DNA of 64,000 nucleotides from Rhodopseudomonas boonkerdii (GCF_021184025.1 NZ_CP036537.1:248001-312000), one strand, 5' to 3'. Numbered from the stretch's first letter, positions 37,606 through 47,112 are shown. Notes: a model not told the origin generated them from the sequence alone. Numbers and translations are program-made.

Positions 37606-38154
37606 ATGAGTTGTCCATCCTACGAAGACGCTATCCATCGCACCGGCATTCTCGATCTGCTGGCACCGTTCGATCCGCACGTGGTCGGCACCCTGCCCCT
37701 CGGCATTGCTTTGCCCGCGAGCGACATCGATATCGTCTGCCACGCACCGGATCTCAACGAGATTGCCGACTTGATTTGGCAAACATTCAGATCGGCCAAA
37801 GGCTTTGTCATGTATCGATGGGTGGTCAAAGGCCGACCGCTCATTGCGCAGTTCGAGGCCGAAGGTTGGCCGTTCGAGATATTCGCGGCCGCCGATCCCG
37901 TCGAAGATCAGGCCGGGTGGCGACATTTCAAGGTCGAGCAACGGCTACTCGGCCTTGCAGGCTCCGTCCTTCACGATCGGATCATGATGTTCCGGATGCA
38001 AGGCTTGAAGACTGAACCAGCTTTCGCCGCCGCACTCGGATTGGCGGGTGGTCCCTATGAGTCGATGAACAAGCTCTGTGACGCAACCGATAAGGAGCTT
38101 GTTGAGGTACTCGCGACCCCCGCACCTCATCTTGCGACCGCCGTTAGGAAATAG
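37606..38154 (+). CDS. DUF4269 domain-containing protein
   Basis: A 182-residue protein of the DUF4269 family. LGIALPASDIDIVCHAPDLNEIADLIWQ resembles the GS...D-x-D segment of minimal nucleotidyltransferases, and FEAEGWPFEIFAAADPVEDQAGWRHFKVEQRLL is the family core. The start at 37606 has GGGAG in front; the in-frame extension to 37444 overlaps rsmG on the other strand. It is transcribed against the replication-linked minus-strand cluster and overlaps the GNAT gene tail to tail by 11 bp. Function unknown; a nucleotidyltransferase-like fold is inference. Confidence 0.85.
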   Translation: MSCPSYEDAIHRTGILDLLAPFDPHVVGTLPLGIALPASDIDIVCHAPDLNEIADLIWQTFRSAKGFVMYRWVVKGRPLIAQFEAEGWPFEIFAAADPVEDQAGWRHFKVEQRLLGLAGSVLHDRIMMFRMQGLKTEPAFAAALGLAGGPYESMNKLCDATDKELVEVLATPAPHLATAVRK

Positions 38155-38605
38155 GCCGCTGGGCCATCAGTCCCGCTCGTCCGGATTTGAACCCGCAGCT
38201 TGTGTAGAAGTCGGCCACATGCGGGTTCAAATGCATCCGGCCGGTCACCAGCAACACCCGCTGACATCCCCTCGCCCAGGCTTCTCCCAATCCGGCCTCG
38301 ACAACTTCACGCCCATATCCGTGACGCCGATGGCCTACATGGGTCACCACATTCTCAAGGAACCCATGAGGCGTCGCTCCCCGCATCAGGTTTGGCGCGG
38401 TGATCAGGGTGGAGGACGCGACCAAGACGCCTTTATCCTCGACCACAAACACTGCGACATGCTCTGCCGAAAGGATTTCGAGCCAACGGTTCTTTGCCAG
38501 ATCATCAGACAGCTCCGGCATATCGGGTGTCAGGTGCCGATAGAGCGCCAACAGCTCCTGTAGATCGCCTATTTCCGCTCGACGCGTAGTCGACATCGTA
38601 TCCAT
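38144..38605 (-). CDS. GNAT family N-acetyltransferase
   Basis: A 153-residue acetyltransferase. The acetyl-CoA loop is HRRHGYGREVVEAGLGEAW (R/Q-x-x-G-x-G/A form RRHGYG), with the beta-bulge region FLENVVTHVGHR before it and HVADFYTSCGFKSGRAG at the end. The acceptor substrate is unknown. It lies between rsmG and mnmG, where related genomes have neither gene; the 3' ends of this and the DUF4269 gene overlap. A consensus parS lies 6 bp upstream of its start. Confidence 0.88.
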   Translation of the reverse strand: MDTMSTTRRAEIGDLQELLALYRHLTPDMPELSDDLAKNRWLEILSAEHVAVFVVEDKGVLVASSTLITAPNLMRGATPHGFLENVVTHVGHRRHGYGREVVEAGLGEAWARGCQRVLLVTGRMHLNPHVADFYTSCGFKSGRAGLMAQRPIS

Positions 38606-38610
38606 CTCGG

Positions 38611-38626
38611 TGTTTCACGTGAAACA
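38611..38626. other. parS centromere site 1 (perfect consensus)
   Basis: TGTTTCACGTGAAACA, identical to the conserved 16-bp ParB-binding palindrome. It lies between the GNAT start and the mnmG stop codon. Confidence 0.93.
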
Positions 38627-38628
38627 GA

Positions 38629-40503
38629 TCAGGCCATGCTCGTTGCTGCCGTCTTGCGCGCTTCACGGCGCAAATAAGCTGTCAAGATCGCCAGCGACGC
38701 CGGTGTGACACCATCCAGACGACCAGCCTGCCCCATCGTCCGCGGCAAAGCAGCCTTCAGCTTGGCGCGGGCCTCGTTGGAAAGCCCGGGGACTGTATCG
38801 TAATCGACCTCGGTGAGCGACAGACCTTCATCGCGGCGGAAAGCTTCCACATCCGCGGTCTGACGCTTGAGATAGACGTCGTACTTGGCATCGATCTCGA
38901 TATGGGTGCCGATCGCTGGGTCAATGGCCGATAATTCCGGCCAGATCCTGGTCACCGTGGCCCATTCGGTTTCGGGATAAGACAGGAGATCGAAGGCCGT
39001 ACGGCGTTGACCATCGTGATTGAGGGCAAGCCCATGCTTTGCCGCCCCGTTTGGGGTGATCGACAATGCCTTCACCAACGCCTTGCCGGCGGCCAGCGCG
39101 TCCATCTTCACCGTATGCCGGGTAATACGATCACTGCCGACACAGCCGAGAGCGATACCCTTGTCAGTCAGACGCTGATCAGCATTATCGGCACGGAGAG
39201 TCAGGCGATACTCGGCCCGCGAGGTGAACATCCGATAGGGCTCGGAGATGCCGCGGGTGACCAGATCGTCGATCATCACGCCGAGATAGCCGTCGGCACG
39301 ATCGAATACGGCCGGCGTCGAGCCGGATGCGGCGAGGGCAGCGTTCAGACCGGCCACCAGACCCTGAGCGGCAGCTTCCTCATAACCTGTGGTGCCATTG
39401 ATCTGTCCAGCCAAGAATAGACCCGGCATCCGCTTCGCCTGCAGGGTCGGCTCAAGTTCGCGCGGGTCGACATGGTCATATTCGATGGCATAGCCCGGCC
39501 GGATCATTCTAACCCGCTCGAGACCGGGGATCGAAGCCAGTATCGCCGCCTGAACCTCCTCCGGCAGCGAGGTGGAGATGCCATTGGGATAAACGGTGTC
39601 GTCATCGAGACCTTCGGGCTCCAGAAAGATCTGGTGACCGTCGCGATCGCCGAAGCGGACGATCTTGTCCTCGATGGATGGGCAATAGCGCGGGCCGGAG
39701 CTTTTGATCTGGCCGGAATACATCGGCGAGCGATGCACATTGGCGCGGATCACCTCATGGGTAACTGGCGTGGTGCGGGTGATGCCGCACTGGATCTGGG
39801 GTGTAGTGATGCGATCAGTCATCACCGAAAACGGCTCGGGCGGGTCATCCGCCGACTGCATTTCGACAGCGGACCAATCGATGGTCTTGCCGTCAAGGCG
39901 CGGCGGGGTACCGGTCTTCAGGCGGCCGAGCGTAAAACCGATTCGTTCGAAAGCCTTGGACAAGCCAAGTGCCGGGGCTTCATCGATCCGGCCCGCCGGC
40001 CAGTTCTTCTCACCAAGATGGATCAGGCCACGCAAGAAGGTGCCAGTGGTGATGACCACGGCTCCGGCAACCAGCTCTCGGCCATCGGCCAGACGGATGC
40101 CAGTCACCCGACCGTTCGCCGTCAGAAGATCATCGGCCTCGCCTTCAATGACCCTGAGATTCTTGATAGCCGTGATCGCATCCTGCATCGCCGTTGCATA
40201 AAGCTTGCGGTCGGCCTGGGTGCGCGGACCACGCACGGCCGGACCTTTTTTGCGATTGAGCATGCGGAACTGGATGCCACCGACATCGGCGACACGGCCC
40301 ATCAATCCGTCCAGCGCGTCGACCTCTCGGACCAGATGGCCCTTGCCGAGACCACCGATGGCGGGATTGCAGGACATCGCACCGATAGTCGCAAACTTGT
40401 GGGTGACCAGCGCGGTACGCGCGCCCATGCGCGCAGCCACAGCCGCAGCTTCACAGCCGGCGTGTCCACCACCGATGACGATGACATCAAACTTGTCTTG
40501 CAT
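38629..40503 (-). CDS. mnmG: tRNA uridine-5-carboxymethylaminomethyl synthase subunit MnmG
   Basis: A 624-residue FAD protein (GidA) that with MnmE modifies U34 of tRNAs. The FAD motif is [53 protein letters not shown] and the signature [15 protein letters not shown] are present. The C-terminal MnmE-binding helical part ends ...[16 protein letters not shown]. The start at 40503 (MQDKFD) matches the family; a TTG at 40533 would add ten residues. parS sites flank both ends of the gene. Confidence 0.97.
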   Translation of the reverse strand: MQDKFDVIVIGGGHAGCEAAAVAARMGARTALVTHKFATIGAMSCNPAIGGLGKGHLVREVDALDGLMGRVADVGGIQFRMLNRKKGPAVRGPRTQADRKLYATAMQDAITAIKNLRVIEGEADDLLTANGRVTGIRLADGRELVAGAVVITTGTFLRGLIHLGEKNWPAGRIDEAPALGLSKAFERIGFTLGRLKTGTPPRLDGKTIDWSAVEMQSADDPPEPFSVMTDRITTPQIQCGITRTTPVTHEVIRANVHRSPMYSGQIKSSGPRYCPSIEDKIVRFGDRDGHQIFLEPEGLDDDTVYPNGISTSLPEEVQAAILASIPGLERVRMIRPGYAIEYDHVDPRELEPTLQAKRMPGLFLAGQINGTTGYEEAAAQGLVAGLNAALAASGSTPAVFDRADGYLGVMIDDLVTRGISEPYRMFTSRAEYRLTLRADNADQRLTDKGIALGCVGSDRITRHTVKMDALAAGKALVKALSITPNGAAKHGLALNHDGQRRTAFDLLSYPETEWATVTRIWPELSAIDPAIGTHIEIDAKYDVYLKRQTADVEAFRRDEGLSLTEVDYDTVPGLSNEARAKLKAALPRTMGQAGRLDGVTPASLAILTAYLRREARKTAATSMA

Positions 40504-40556
40504 GGCAGCAGCTTCTAGCGCGCCTGTGGACAAGATTGAAGGGAAATCGAGAGGGG

Positions 40557-40572
40557 CGTTTCACGTGAAACG
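40557..40572. other. parS centromere site 2
   Basis: CGTTTCACGTGAAACG: the 14-bp core GTTTCACGTGAAAC is perfect and only the outermost pair differs from consensus. Upstream of mnmG. Confidence 0.88.
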
Positions 40573-40603
40573 GAGAAGCTCGCCTAGGTTCCATTACATG
40601 GAA

Positions 40604-40684
40604 CCTCATCCTGAGAGTCAGACTGGAAATGTGGTCCGTCGGTTGGCGATGCTAGTCGCCCAGGCGGAACGCAACGCACTCTGT
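40604..40684 (+). repeat. R1 tail module T2, copy 2
   Basis: CTCATCCTGAGAGTCAGACT, then GGAAATGTGGTCC and GATGCTAGTCGCCCAGGCGG; matches the reverse complement of 13707-13780. The gap 40504-40855 is parS 2, this module, an R1 copy and parS 3. Confidence 0.65.
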
Positions 40685-40803
40685 CCCCTCGTGATGGGGA
40701 GCGCGCCAGGTGGCGCGCGTCTCGAACCATGAAATGGCTGGCTCGGAGCGTACCGCCATCCTTCGAGACGGCGCTTCGCGCCTCCTCACCATGAGGATAG
40801 AGC
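40685..40803 (+). repeat. R1 repeat, copy 10 (orientation 1)
   Basis: CCCTCGTGATGGGGAGCGCG ... GACGGCGCTTCGCGCCTCCT, CACCATGAGG. It lies between two parS sites in the mnmE-mnmG gap. Confidence 0.83.
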
Positions 40804-40823
40804 CTATGGCAAGGCGCTGCTCT

Positions 40824-40839
40824 TGTTTCACGTGAAACA
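40824..40839. other. parS centromere site 3 (perfect consensus)
   Basis: TGTTTCACGTGAAACA, second perfect copy, 17 bp past the mnmE stop codon and about 4 kb from the proposed origin. Confidence 0.93.
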
Positions 40840-40855
40840 TCAATTATAGGAATTA

Positions 40856-42181
40856 TTACTTTCCTATGCAAAAATCCCTAAATATGCTATCGAGCACATC
40901 TTCCACATCGACCTGCCCAAGCAACCGACCAAGTTGATATGCAGCGGCGCGCAGATCTTCTGCCACGAGTTCATCGCCTTGCTGCGCCGATGTTGCAGCG
41001 TGCCGCAGCAAATCTACCGTGCGACGAAGCAGGTCACGCTGGCGATCCCGTGTGATGAAGCCTGCCTCGCCCTGTCCGAAATACTGGGATGCAAATTCAA
41101 CCAGCGCCGACATCAGTTCGCTCATGCCGTCGCCGCGTTCGGCCGAAATCGAAAACGTTGCGTCCTCCAAAGCCGCGGCAGGCACATCGGTTTTGGTTCT
41201 GACGATCCAGATCGGCGCATCGCTCTCAGTCAGCCAACCTTCTGGCCGTGCAGCATCCGCTGAGTCGACCAGCCACAGAACAAGGTCCGCTTCACCCGCC
41301 CGGGCACGCGCACGACGGACGCCCTCTTCTTCCACCGGGTCGATCGTCTCGCGAATACCGGCCGTATCGATCACGGTCACCGGATAACCGTCGAGATCAA
41401 GCTGCACTTCGAGCACATCGCGCGTCGTTCCCGCATGAGGCGAGACGATCGCGACATCACGGCGGGCGAGCTGATTCATCAGCGTGGACTTACCGACATT
41501 GGGTTGACCGGCAATCGCCACAACAAGCCCCTCGCGCAGGCGCTCGCCCCGGCCTTGCGCCGACAGCACCTCCTCGATCTCACGGCAAAGTGCTTCCGCC
41601 TTCTCCAATGCGGGTGCCATCAGTTCCGCGGAAACATCGCCCTCGTCGGAAAAATCGATGCCGACTTCCACCAGGGCCAATGCTTCGATGATCTGCTGGC
41701 GCCAGTTTCTCGCTTTGTCGCCGAGCAGACCCTTGAGCTGGCGCAGCGCCTGTTTGCGCTGACGGTCGGTATCAGCATGGATGAGATCGTCGAGACCTTC
41801 GGCTTCGGTCAGATCGAGCTTGCCGTTTTCGAAAGCACGACGCGTGAATTCGCCGGGTTCCGCCGGACGCAAACCGGGGATGGCAGCAAGTGCGTCGAAC
41901 AATGCGACGAGAACCGCACGGCCTCCATGAATGTGAAATTCGGCAGTGTCCTCACCGGTGGCACTGGCGGGCGCGGGAAACCAAAGCACCATGGCATCGT
42001 CGATCGGGCCCAGTTTCTCGTCGGCGAGCAACACATGGGTGGCCGCGCGAGGTATCGGTCGCTTTTTTGCGAGGCGCTCAAGCGCAATGCCGGCGCGAGT
42101 GCCGGAGACCCGCACAATAGCAATCGCGGTCGGGGGCCGACCGGAGGATAATGCGTAGATAGTCTGGTCGCGCGGATGCAT
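40856..42181 (-). CDS. mnmE: tRNA modification GTPase MnmE
   Basis: A 441-residue K+-dependent GTPase (TrmE). The N-terminal formyl-THF domain starts [21 protein letters not shown]; the G domain has G1 [10 protein letters not shown]2 GTTRD and G3 DTAGIRET; the G4-equivalent is RTKTD. The C-terminus CIGK carries the catalytic Cys motif CxGK. Works with MnmG on wobble uridines. Transcribed from the rho side; an R1 repeat and the rho terminator precede it, so it has its own promoter. Confidence 0.97.
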   Translation of the reverse strand: MHPRDQTIYALSSGRPPTAIAIVRVSGTRAGIALERLAKKRPIPRAATHVLLADEKLGPIDDAMVLWFPAPASATGEDTAEFHIHGGRAVLVALFDALAAIPGLRPAEPGEFTRRAFENGKLDLTEAEGLDDLIHADTDRQRKQALRQLKGLLGDKARNWRQQIIEALALVEVGIDFSDEGDVSAELMAPALEKAEALCREIEEVLSAQGRGERLREGLVVAIAGQPNVGKSTLMNQLARRDVAIVSPHAGTTRDVLEVQLDLDGYPVTVIDTAGIRETIDPVEEEGVRRARARAGEADLVLWLVDSADAARPEGWLTESDAPIWIVRTKTDVPAAALEDATFSISAERGDGMSELMSALVEFASQYFGQGEAGFITRDRQRDLLRRTVDLLRHAATSAQQGDELVAEDLRAAAYQLGRLLGQVDVEDVLDSIFRDFCIGK

Positions 42182-42250
42182 CGCCTATTTGACGACGGTG
42201 GGGGTGTGGCGCAACGGGATTCTCGCTCCGGCCCTCATCCTGCCGCTCCG

Positions 42251-42366
42251 CCCTCACCCTGAGGAGCGCGCATCGCGCGCGTCTCGAAGGGTGGCCACAG
42301 ATTCAGAGCCAGGCCAGCTCATGGTTCGAGACGGCGCTTCGCGCCTCCTCGCCATGAGGAATGGAG
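42251..42366 (-). repeat. R1 repeat, copy 11 (orientation 2)
   Basis: CCCTCACCCTGAGGAGCGCG ... GACGGCGCTTCGCGCCTCCT, then CGCCATGAGGA. It lies between the rho terminator and mnmE. A decayed partial start (CCCTCATCCTGCCGC) precedes it at 42234. Confidence 0.85.
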
Positions 42367-42385
42367 TGTGTGGCATCACAACAAA

Positions 42386-42416
42386 AAAGGCGCCGCTGCA
42401 GAACAGCGGCGCCTTT
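42386..42416 (-). terminator. Rho-independent terminator of rho
   Basis: A perfect 13-bp stem AAAGGCGCCGCTG / CAGCGGCGCCTTT with a 5-base loop. On the minus strand it is followed by TTTTTTGTTGTG. It lies 22 bp after the rho stop codon and is the strongest intrinsic terminator in the window. Confidence 0.93.
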
Positions 42417-42438
42417 CAATTTCAGAACCAAAAAAACC

Positions 42439-43704
42439 TTACGTATTCATCGAATCGAAGAACTCCGAATTACTCTTCGTGTTGCGGAGCTTGTCGAGCA
42501 GGAAGTCGATGGCGTCCATGGTGCCCATCGGATTGAGGATGCGGCGCAGAACATACATCTTCTTGAGCACCTGCGGATCGGTGATGAGCTCTTCCTTACG
42601 GGTGCCCGAACGCGAAATGTCGATGGCCGGGAAGGTCCGCTTGTCCGAGACCTTGCGGTCAAGGATGAGTTCGGAGTTACCGGTACCCTTGAACTCTTCG
42701 AAGATGACCTCGTCCATGCGGCTGCCGGTATCGACCAGCGCGGTGGCGATAATGGTGAGCGAGCCACCTTCTTCCACATTTCGCGCGGCGCCGAAGAAGC
42801 GCTTCGGACGCTGCAGCGCATTGGCATCGACACCGCCGGTCAGCACCTTGCCCGAAGACGGAACAACGGTGTTGTAGGCGCGACCGAGGCGGGTGATCGA
42901 ATCCAGCAGGATCACCACGTCGCGGCCGTGTTCGACCAGGCGCTTAGCCTTCTCGATCACCATTTCAGCAACCTGGACGTGGCGGGTGGCCGGCTCGTCG
43001 AAAGTCGAGGACACGACCTCGCCCTTCACAGAGCGCTGCATGTCGGTGACTTCTTCCGGACGTTCGTCGATCAGAAGAACGATCAGATAGCACTCCGGGT
43101 GATTGGCCGTGATCGAATGCGCGATGTTCTGCATCAGCACGGTTTTGCCCGTGCGCGGCGGCGCGACGATCAAAGCACGCTGGCCCTTGCCGATCGGGGC
43201 AACAATATCGATGACGCGCGGCGACAGATCCTTGCGGGTCGGGTCTTCCAGTTCGAGACGGAAGCGCTCGTTCGGAAACAGCGGCGTCAGGTTGTCGAAA
43301 TTGACCTTATGCTTTGACTTCTCGGGATCCTCGAAGTTCAGCGTGTTGACCTTGAGCAGCGCGAAATAGCGTTCGCCTTCCTTCGGGCTGCGGATATGGC
43401 CTTCGACGGTATCGCCGGTACGCAGGCCAAAACGGCGGATCTGCGAGGGCGAGACGTAAATGTCGTCCGGGCCGGGAAGGTAATTGGCGTCCGATGAACG
43501 GAGAAAACCGAAGCCGTCGGGCAAAACCTCAACGACGCCTTCGCCGATGATGTCGGTTTCCTGCAATGCCAGCTGCTTGAGGCAGGCGAACATCAGTTCC
43601 TGCTTGCGCATGGTGCTGGCATTTTCGACCCCAAGCTCTTCCGCAAACGAGACGAGCTCGGCTGGCGTCTTGGCCTTGAGGTCTTGAAGTTTCATTTCCC
43701 GCAT
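42439..43704 (-). CDS. rho: transcription termination factor Rho
   Basis: A 421-residue hexameric RNA helicase. The N-terminal helix bundle ([37 protein letters not shown]) and the cold-shock-like RNA domain ([29 protein letters not shown]) precede the motor: Walker A in [20 protein letters not shown]-loop and R-loop in [11 protein letters not shown] and [18 protein letters not shown], Walker [14 protein letters not shown]. Full length. The 5-residue upstream extension (MREM) may be the real start. Long leader upstream; intrinsic terminator downstream. Confidence 0.98.
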   Translation of the reverse strand: MREMKLQDLKAKTPAELVSFAEELGVENASTMRKQELMFACLKQLALQETDIIGEGVVEVLPDGFGFLRSSDANYLPGPDDIYVSPSQIRRFGLRTGDTVEGHIRSPKEGERYFALLKVNTLNFEDPEKSKHKVNFDNLTPLFPNERFRLELEDPTRKDLSPRVIDIVAPIGKGQRALIVAPPRTGKTVLMQNIAHSITANHPECYLIVLLIDERPEEVTDMQRSVKGEVVSSTFDEPATRHVQVAEMVIEKAKRLVEHGRDVVILLDSITRLGRAYNTVVPSSGKVLTGGVDANALQRPKRFFGAARNVEEGGSLTIIATALVDTGSRMDEVIFEEFKGTGNSELILDRKVSDKRTFPAIDISRSGTRKEELITDPQVLKKMYVLRRILNPMGTMDAIDFLLDKLRNTKSNSEFFDSMNT

Positions 43705-44060
43705 TGGGGGTGGTCCTGTGGAGAATCGGTGGGGAGGTGCAAGCTGCTGGAGAGGTGCGGACGCTCAGAAGAGTCACGAAAGCCCGCAGGTCCCCGGCAA
43801 CGAAGTCTTGAGCGATAAAGGTGCTGAAGAAGCTTCAAGCCTGATGCAGCGGCCGGCGGATTTCAAAAGCCGGGTCGAACCGCATCGCCTGCGTCGGGTG
43901 GGAGAGCCACGAACATATGGGACATCCGACCAACGCGCAAGATCGCCGGAAGTGCCAGGATGTCAGAAAATCTCCTCCTGGGCTCCGACCATGGCGTTCT
44001 GTACGGTCCCGGCTTTTTGAAGCAGCGCTTCGTGCCGCCCCGCCCCCGGGACACCGGGCC
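43705..44060. other. rho leader / rho-hemJ spacer
   Basis: 356 bp without a gene. I see no repeat family and no clear ORF with a ribosome site. It contains several short GC hairpins (for example GGCCGGCGGATTTCAAAAGCCGG split near 43852-43876). Such length is consistent with an autoregulatory rho leader, but nothing specific marks it. Confidence 0.4.
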
Positions 44061-44483
44061 CTAAAACGGCTTCACCACCACCAGAATGACGATCAAGATC
44101 ATCAAGACAGTCGGTATCTCATTGATAATTTTATAAAATTTAGCGCTACGTGTGTTACGGTCGAGGGCGAAATCGCGCACCCGGGCGGTCAGGAAGCCAT
44201 GAACGCCGGACATTAGCAGCACCAGCAACAGTTTGGCGTGAAGCCAACCGGAATTGAACCAGCTACCGGACCACGCGAGGTAGAGACCGAGAAGCCAGGT
44301 TGCGATCATCGCCGGGTTGATGATCGCCTTGAGCAACCGGCGCTCCATCACCTTGAAGGTTTCGGACTGTTTTGAGCCGATCTCGGCGTCGCAGTGATAG
44401 ACGAACAACCGAGGCAGGTAGAGCATCCCCGCCATCCAGGAAATGACGGCGATGATGTGTAAAGCCTTCGCCCATTCATACAT
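44061..44483 (-). CDS. hemJ: protoporphyrinogen oxidase HemJ
   Basis: A 140-residue four-helix membrane protein of the HemJ (UPF0093) family, which oxidises protoporphyrinogen IX in haem synthesis. The conserved His is in ALHIIAVISWMAGMLYLPRLFVYH, and KLLLVLLMSGVHGFL and FYKIINEIPTVLMILIVILVVVKPF are typical. It faces away from the proposed origin. In Caulobacter hemE borders the origin at this place; here hemJ is the flanking gene. Confidence 0.95.
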   Translation of the reverse strand: MYEWAKALHIIAVISWMAGMLYLPRLFVYHCDAEIGSKQSETFKVMERRLLKAIINPAMIATWLLGLYLAWSGSWFNSGWLHAKLLLVLLMSGVHGFLTARVRDFALDRNTRSAKFYKIINEIPTVLMILIVILVVVKPF

Positions 44484-44947
44484 TGCTAAGCCTTGCCATC
44501 TATCAGAGTGCTCGGTGTCTTGAGGGGAACATGTGCACGGGATTGCCGTTGTTTCGCAAGCGAGGTCCGTGCGGTGATCCCCGCTCTATCGGCATGGGCC
44601 CTCTTCCTCAAATCTACTATTAGATTCTTAAGGTTTGAGTCTGATTGGCCGTGGATTTAGCCGGCACAATCCTGTCCCCGCATTGTCCCGTACTTGTGCA
44701 CATGGCGGTCGGAATTGTTCGCGAGCCTCTTGTCATCGGCAAAGACAAGCAATGCAGGAACTTGTCGTGCGTTCGGTCAGGATTCCGGAGAGACAAATTC
44801 ACATAACCCCATTATCATGACGGACACCGCCAAACGGTATCCCCGCTGGCAGGCCTGTGAAAAAGAATCCGGGTTATCCCGGTCGTCGCGCCATCGCCGC
44901 GAAACGGGGCGAAGAGCTCCACAGGGATTCACAGAACACACAGGGTT
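44484..44947. other. proposed chromosomal replication origin (oriC)
   Basis: A 464-bp gap between divergent hemJ and ppsR. DnaA-box-like sites (TTWTNCACA): TTTTTCACA on the minus strand at 44856-44864 (full match), TTGTGCACA at 44694-44702 (8/9), AAATTCACA at 44795-44803 and GGATTCACA at 44925-44933 (7/9). Five GANTC methylation sites occur at 44623, 44637, 44781, 44865 and 44926. The AT-rich stretch 44610-44645 with AATCTA/TAGATT could be the unwinding element. Replication-associated genes run away on both sides and parS lies within 4-6 kb. The site corresponds to the hemE / DUF299-gene origin known from Caulobacter and Rickettsia. Assignment is inference from position and motifs. Confidence 0.72.
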
Positions 44948-45790
44948 ATGGTGCATACCACCGGCAGCTTTTTTCATCTTCATCTGGTGTCCGACTCCAC
45001 CGGCGAGACGCTGATTACCGTCGCCCGGGCGGTCGCCGCGCAATATTCCAATGTGACGCCCGTGGAGCACGTCTACCCCCTGGTTCGCAGCCAGAAGCAG
45101 CTTGACCGCGTGCTGACCGAGATCGAGGAAGCGCCCGGAATCGTATTGTTCACGCTGCTGGAAAAGGATCTGGTCGAACGACTGGAAGCGAAGTGCCAGG
45201 AAATCAATTCGCCCAGCCTGTCGATCATCGGCCCGGTGATGCAACTGTTCCAGAACTATCTCGGCGCTTCGACCTCCGGCAGGGTCGGAGCCCAGCACGT
45301 TTTGAACGCCGAATATTTCAAGCGTATCGATGCGCTGAATTATTCGATGATGCATGATGACGGTCAGCATACCGAAGGGCTGGAAGAGGCCGATGTCGTT
45401 CTGGTCGGCGTGTCCCGCACGTCGAAGACCCCGACCTCGATCTACCTGGCGAATCGCGGTGTCCGCACCGCCAATGTGCCGCTGGTGCCCGGTATCCCGA
45501 TTCCTAGACAGCTCGAGACATTGAAAAATCCGTTGGTGGTCAGCCTGCACGCCACGCCGGAAAGACTGATCCAGATCCGGCAGAACCGATTGTTGTCGAT
45601 CGGTGGCGATACGGCCAATGACGACTATATCGATCGTCAGGCGGTGACCGATGAGGTCACCTATGCACGCAAGTTGTCTGCCAGATATGGCTGGGCCTTG
45701 CTGGAAGTGACGCGGCGCTCCATTGAAGAGACCGCCGCAGCAATCATGAAATTGCTGGCGGACCGCCAGCGGCAACGGATGCAGGAATGA
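44948..45790 (+). CDS. ppsR: pyruvate,phosphate dikinase / PEP synthase regulatory protein (DUF299)
   Basis: A 280-residue bifunctional kinase/pyrophosphorylase that switches PPDK or PEP synthase by ADP-dependent phosphorylation. [19 protein letters not shown] is the N-terminal signature, and [33 protein letters not shown] contains the P-loop-like GVSRTSKT. It is the first gene right of the proposed origin, the position held by the equivalent gene in other alphaproteobacteria. ATGA overlap with maf shows translational coupling. Confidence 0.94.
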   Translation: MVHTTGSFFHLHLVSDSTGETLITVARAVAAQYSNVTPVEHVYPLVRSQKQLDRVLTEIEEAPGIVLFTLLEKDLVERLEAKCQEINSPSLSIIGPVMQLFQNYLGASTSGRVGAQHVLNAEYFKRIDALNYSMMHDDGQHTEGLEEADVVLVGVSRTSKTPTSIYLANRGVRTANVPLVPGIPIPRQLETLKNPLVVSLHATPERLIQIRQNRLLSIGGDTANDDYIDRQAVTDEVTYARKLSARYGWALLEVTRRSIEETAAAIMKLLADRQRQRMQE

Positions 45791-46395
45791 CGATCTGGCG
45801 CGGCGAGGAGCCGCTGATTCTGGCGTCGCAGAGCGCGGCGCGACGCATGCTGCTCGCAAATGCCGGCATCCCGTTCGATGCAGCTCCGGCGGACATCGAC
45901 GAGCGCGGCATCCAGCAGCGTTCCAATCTGACGGTACCTGGCGAGATCGCGGCTTTGCTCGCCGAGCAAAAAGCGGCCTTCGTCTCGCTCAGGCATCCGG
46001 GCCGTTATGTTGTTGGCGCCGACCAGACGCTGTCGGTCGGTGATCGGCTGTTCAACAAGCCCGCGGGCCGCGATCAAGCCGCGCAGCAATTGCGCGACCT
46101 TGTCGGCCGGACTCATGAGTTGCATTCGGCCATCGCGGTGGTTTGCGATGGCGCGACGATTTTCTCCCATGTTTCGGTCGCGCATATGACCATGCGTCAA
46201 CTCGACGATGGCGCCATCGACGCTTATCTGGATGCTGCCGGCGACAGGGTGACGGCCAGCGTGGGCGCCTATCAGCTGGAAGGTCTCGGTGTGCACCTGT
46301 TCGAATTGATCGAGGGCGATCATTTCACGATCCTCGGTCTACCGCTGCTGCCGCTTCTGAAATTTCTACGCGGTGAGCGGATGATCGGGATTTGA
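45787..46395 (+). CDS. maf: Maf-like nucleotide pyrophosphatase
   Basis: A 202-residue Maf/YhdE-type NTP pyrophosphatase acting on modified or non-canonical nucleotides. [22 protein letters not shown] is the N-terminal loop, and [32 protein letters not shown] holds the catalytic Asp region. Coupled to ppsR. The next gene is coaE; aroE, usually between them in this order of bacteria, is missing. Confidence 0.92.
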   Translation: MTIWRGEEPLILASQSAARRMLLANAGIPFDAAPADIDERGIQQRSNLTVPGEIAALLAEQKAAFVSLRHPGRYVVGADQTLSVGDRLFNKPAGRDQAAQQLRDLVGRTHELHSAIAVVCDGATIFSHVSVAHMTMRQLDDGAIDAYLDAAGDRVTASVGAYQLEGLGVHLFELIEGDHFTILGLPLLPLLKFLRGERMIGI

Positions 46396-46405
46396 ACAAG
46401 AACAG

Positions 46406-46454
46406 CGTTCCGGACGCGATGCGGCACGAAGTGACGCTTCGCAGAACCGGGACA
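46406..46454. repeat. R5-like palindromic repeat, copy 2
   Basis: CGTTCCGGACGCGATGCGGC ... CTTCGCAGAACCGGGACA, an imperfect inverted repeat related to 16052-16087. It fills the maf-coaE gap. Confidence 0.55.
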
Positions 46455-46477
46455 AGGAAAAGAGAGTGGGGAAGTGA

Positions 46478-47077
46478 ATGCGCGTGTTGGGGCTGACCGG
46501 CTCTATCGGCATGGGGAAATCGACCACGGCTAAACTGTTCGTGGAGGCTGGCGTGCCTGTCTATGATGCCGATGCCACGGTGCATAAGGTCTATGAAAAC
46601 GAAGCCGTGCCGCTGATCGAGGCGGCGTTCCCCGGGACCACCGCCAACGGCAAGGTGGATCGCACAAAACTGTCGCCGCTGGTCGTTCACGATGCCGAGG
46701 CGATGAAGAAGCTCGAAAGCATCGTTCATCCCCTGCTTGCGAAGCATCACAAGAAGTTCCTCGACGATGCGGAGGCCTCCGGGGCGCCGATCGCTGTGGT
46801 CGATGTTCCGTTGCTGTTTGAGACCGGCGGGGACAAGCGCGTCGATGGGATCGTGGTCGTCTCCACCGATGCGAAGACGCAACGCGAACGCATTCTCGCC
46901 CGCGAAGGCATGACGGAAGAAAAGCTCGACGCCATTCTCGCGCGGCAGCTGCCCGATGCCGAAAAACGCAAGAGGGCGGACTTCGTCGTGGATACCTCGC
47001 ATGGTATCGAACCCGTGCGCGCCCGGATCGCTGAAATTCTGGCCGAAGCTGCTAAAATGCCACGACGAAGAATCTAA
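46478..47077 (+). CDS. coaE: dephospho-CoA kinase
   Basis: A 199-residue P-loop kinase for the last step of coenzyme A synthesis. Walker A is [25 protein letters not shown] is the dephospho-CoA contact and [22 protein letters not shown] the core. Lid region [37 protein letters not shown] is intact. The gene maps in the conserved maf-(aroE)-coaE-dnaQ-secB set. Confidence 0.95.
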   Translation: MRVLGLTGSIGMGKSTTAKLFVEAGVPVYDADATVHKVYENEAVPLIEAAFPGTTANGKVDRTKLSPLVVHDAEAMKKLESIVHPLLAKHHKKFLDDAEASGAPIAVVDVPLLFETGGDKRVDGIVVVSTDAKTQRERILAREGMTEEKLDAILARQLPDAEKRKRADFVVDTSHGIEPVRARIAEILAEAAKMPRRRI

Positions 47078-47112
47078 GATTCTTGCCCTGATTTGCCGAG
47101 CCGAGAACATCG

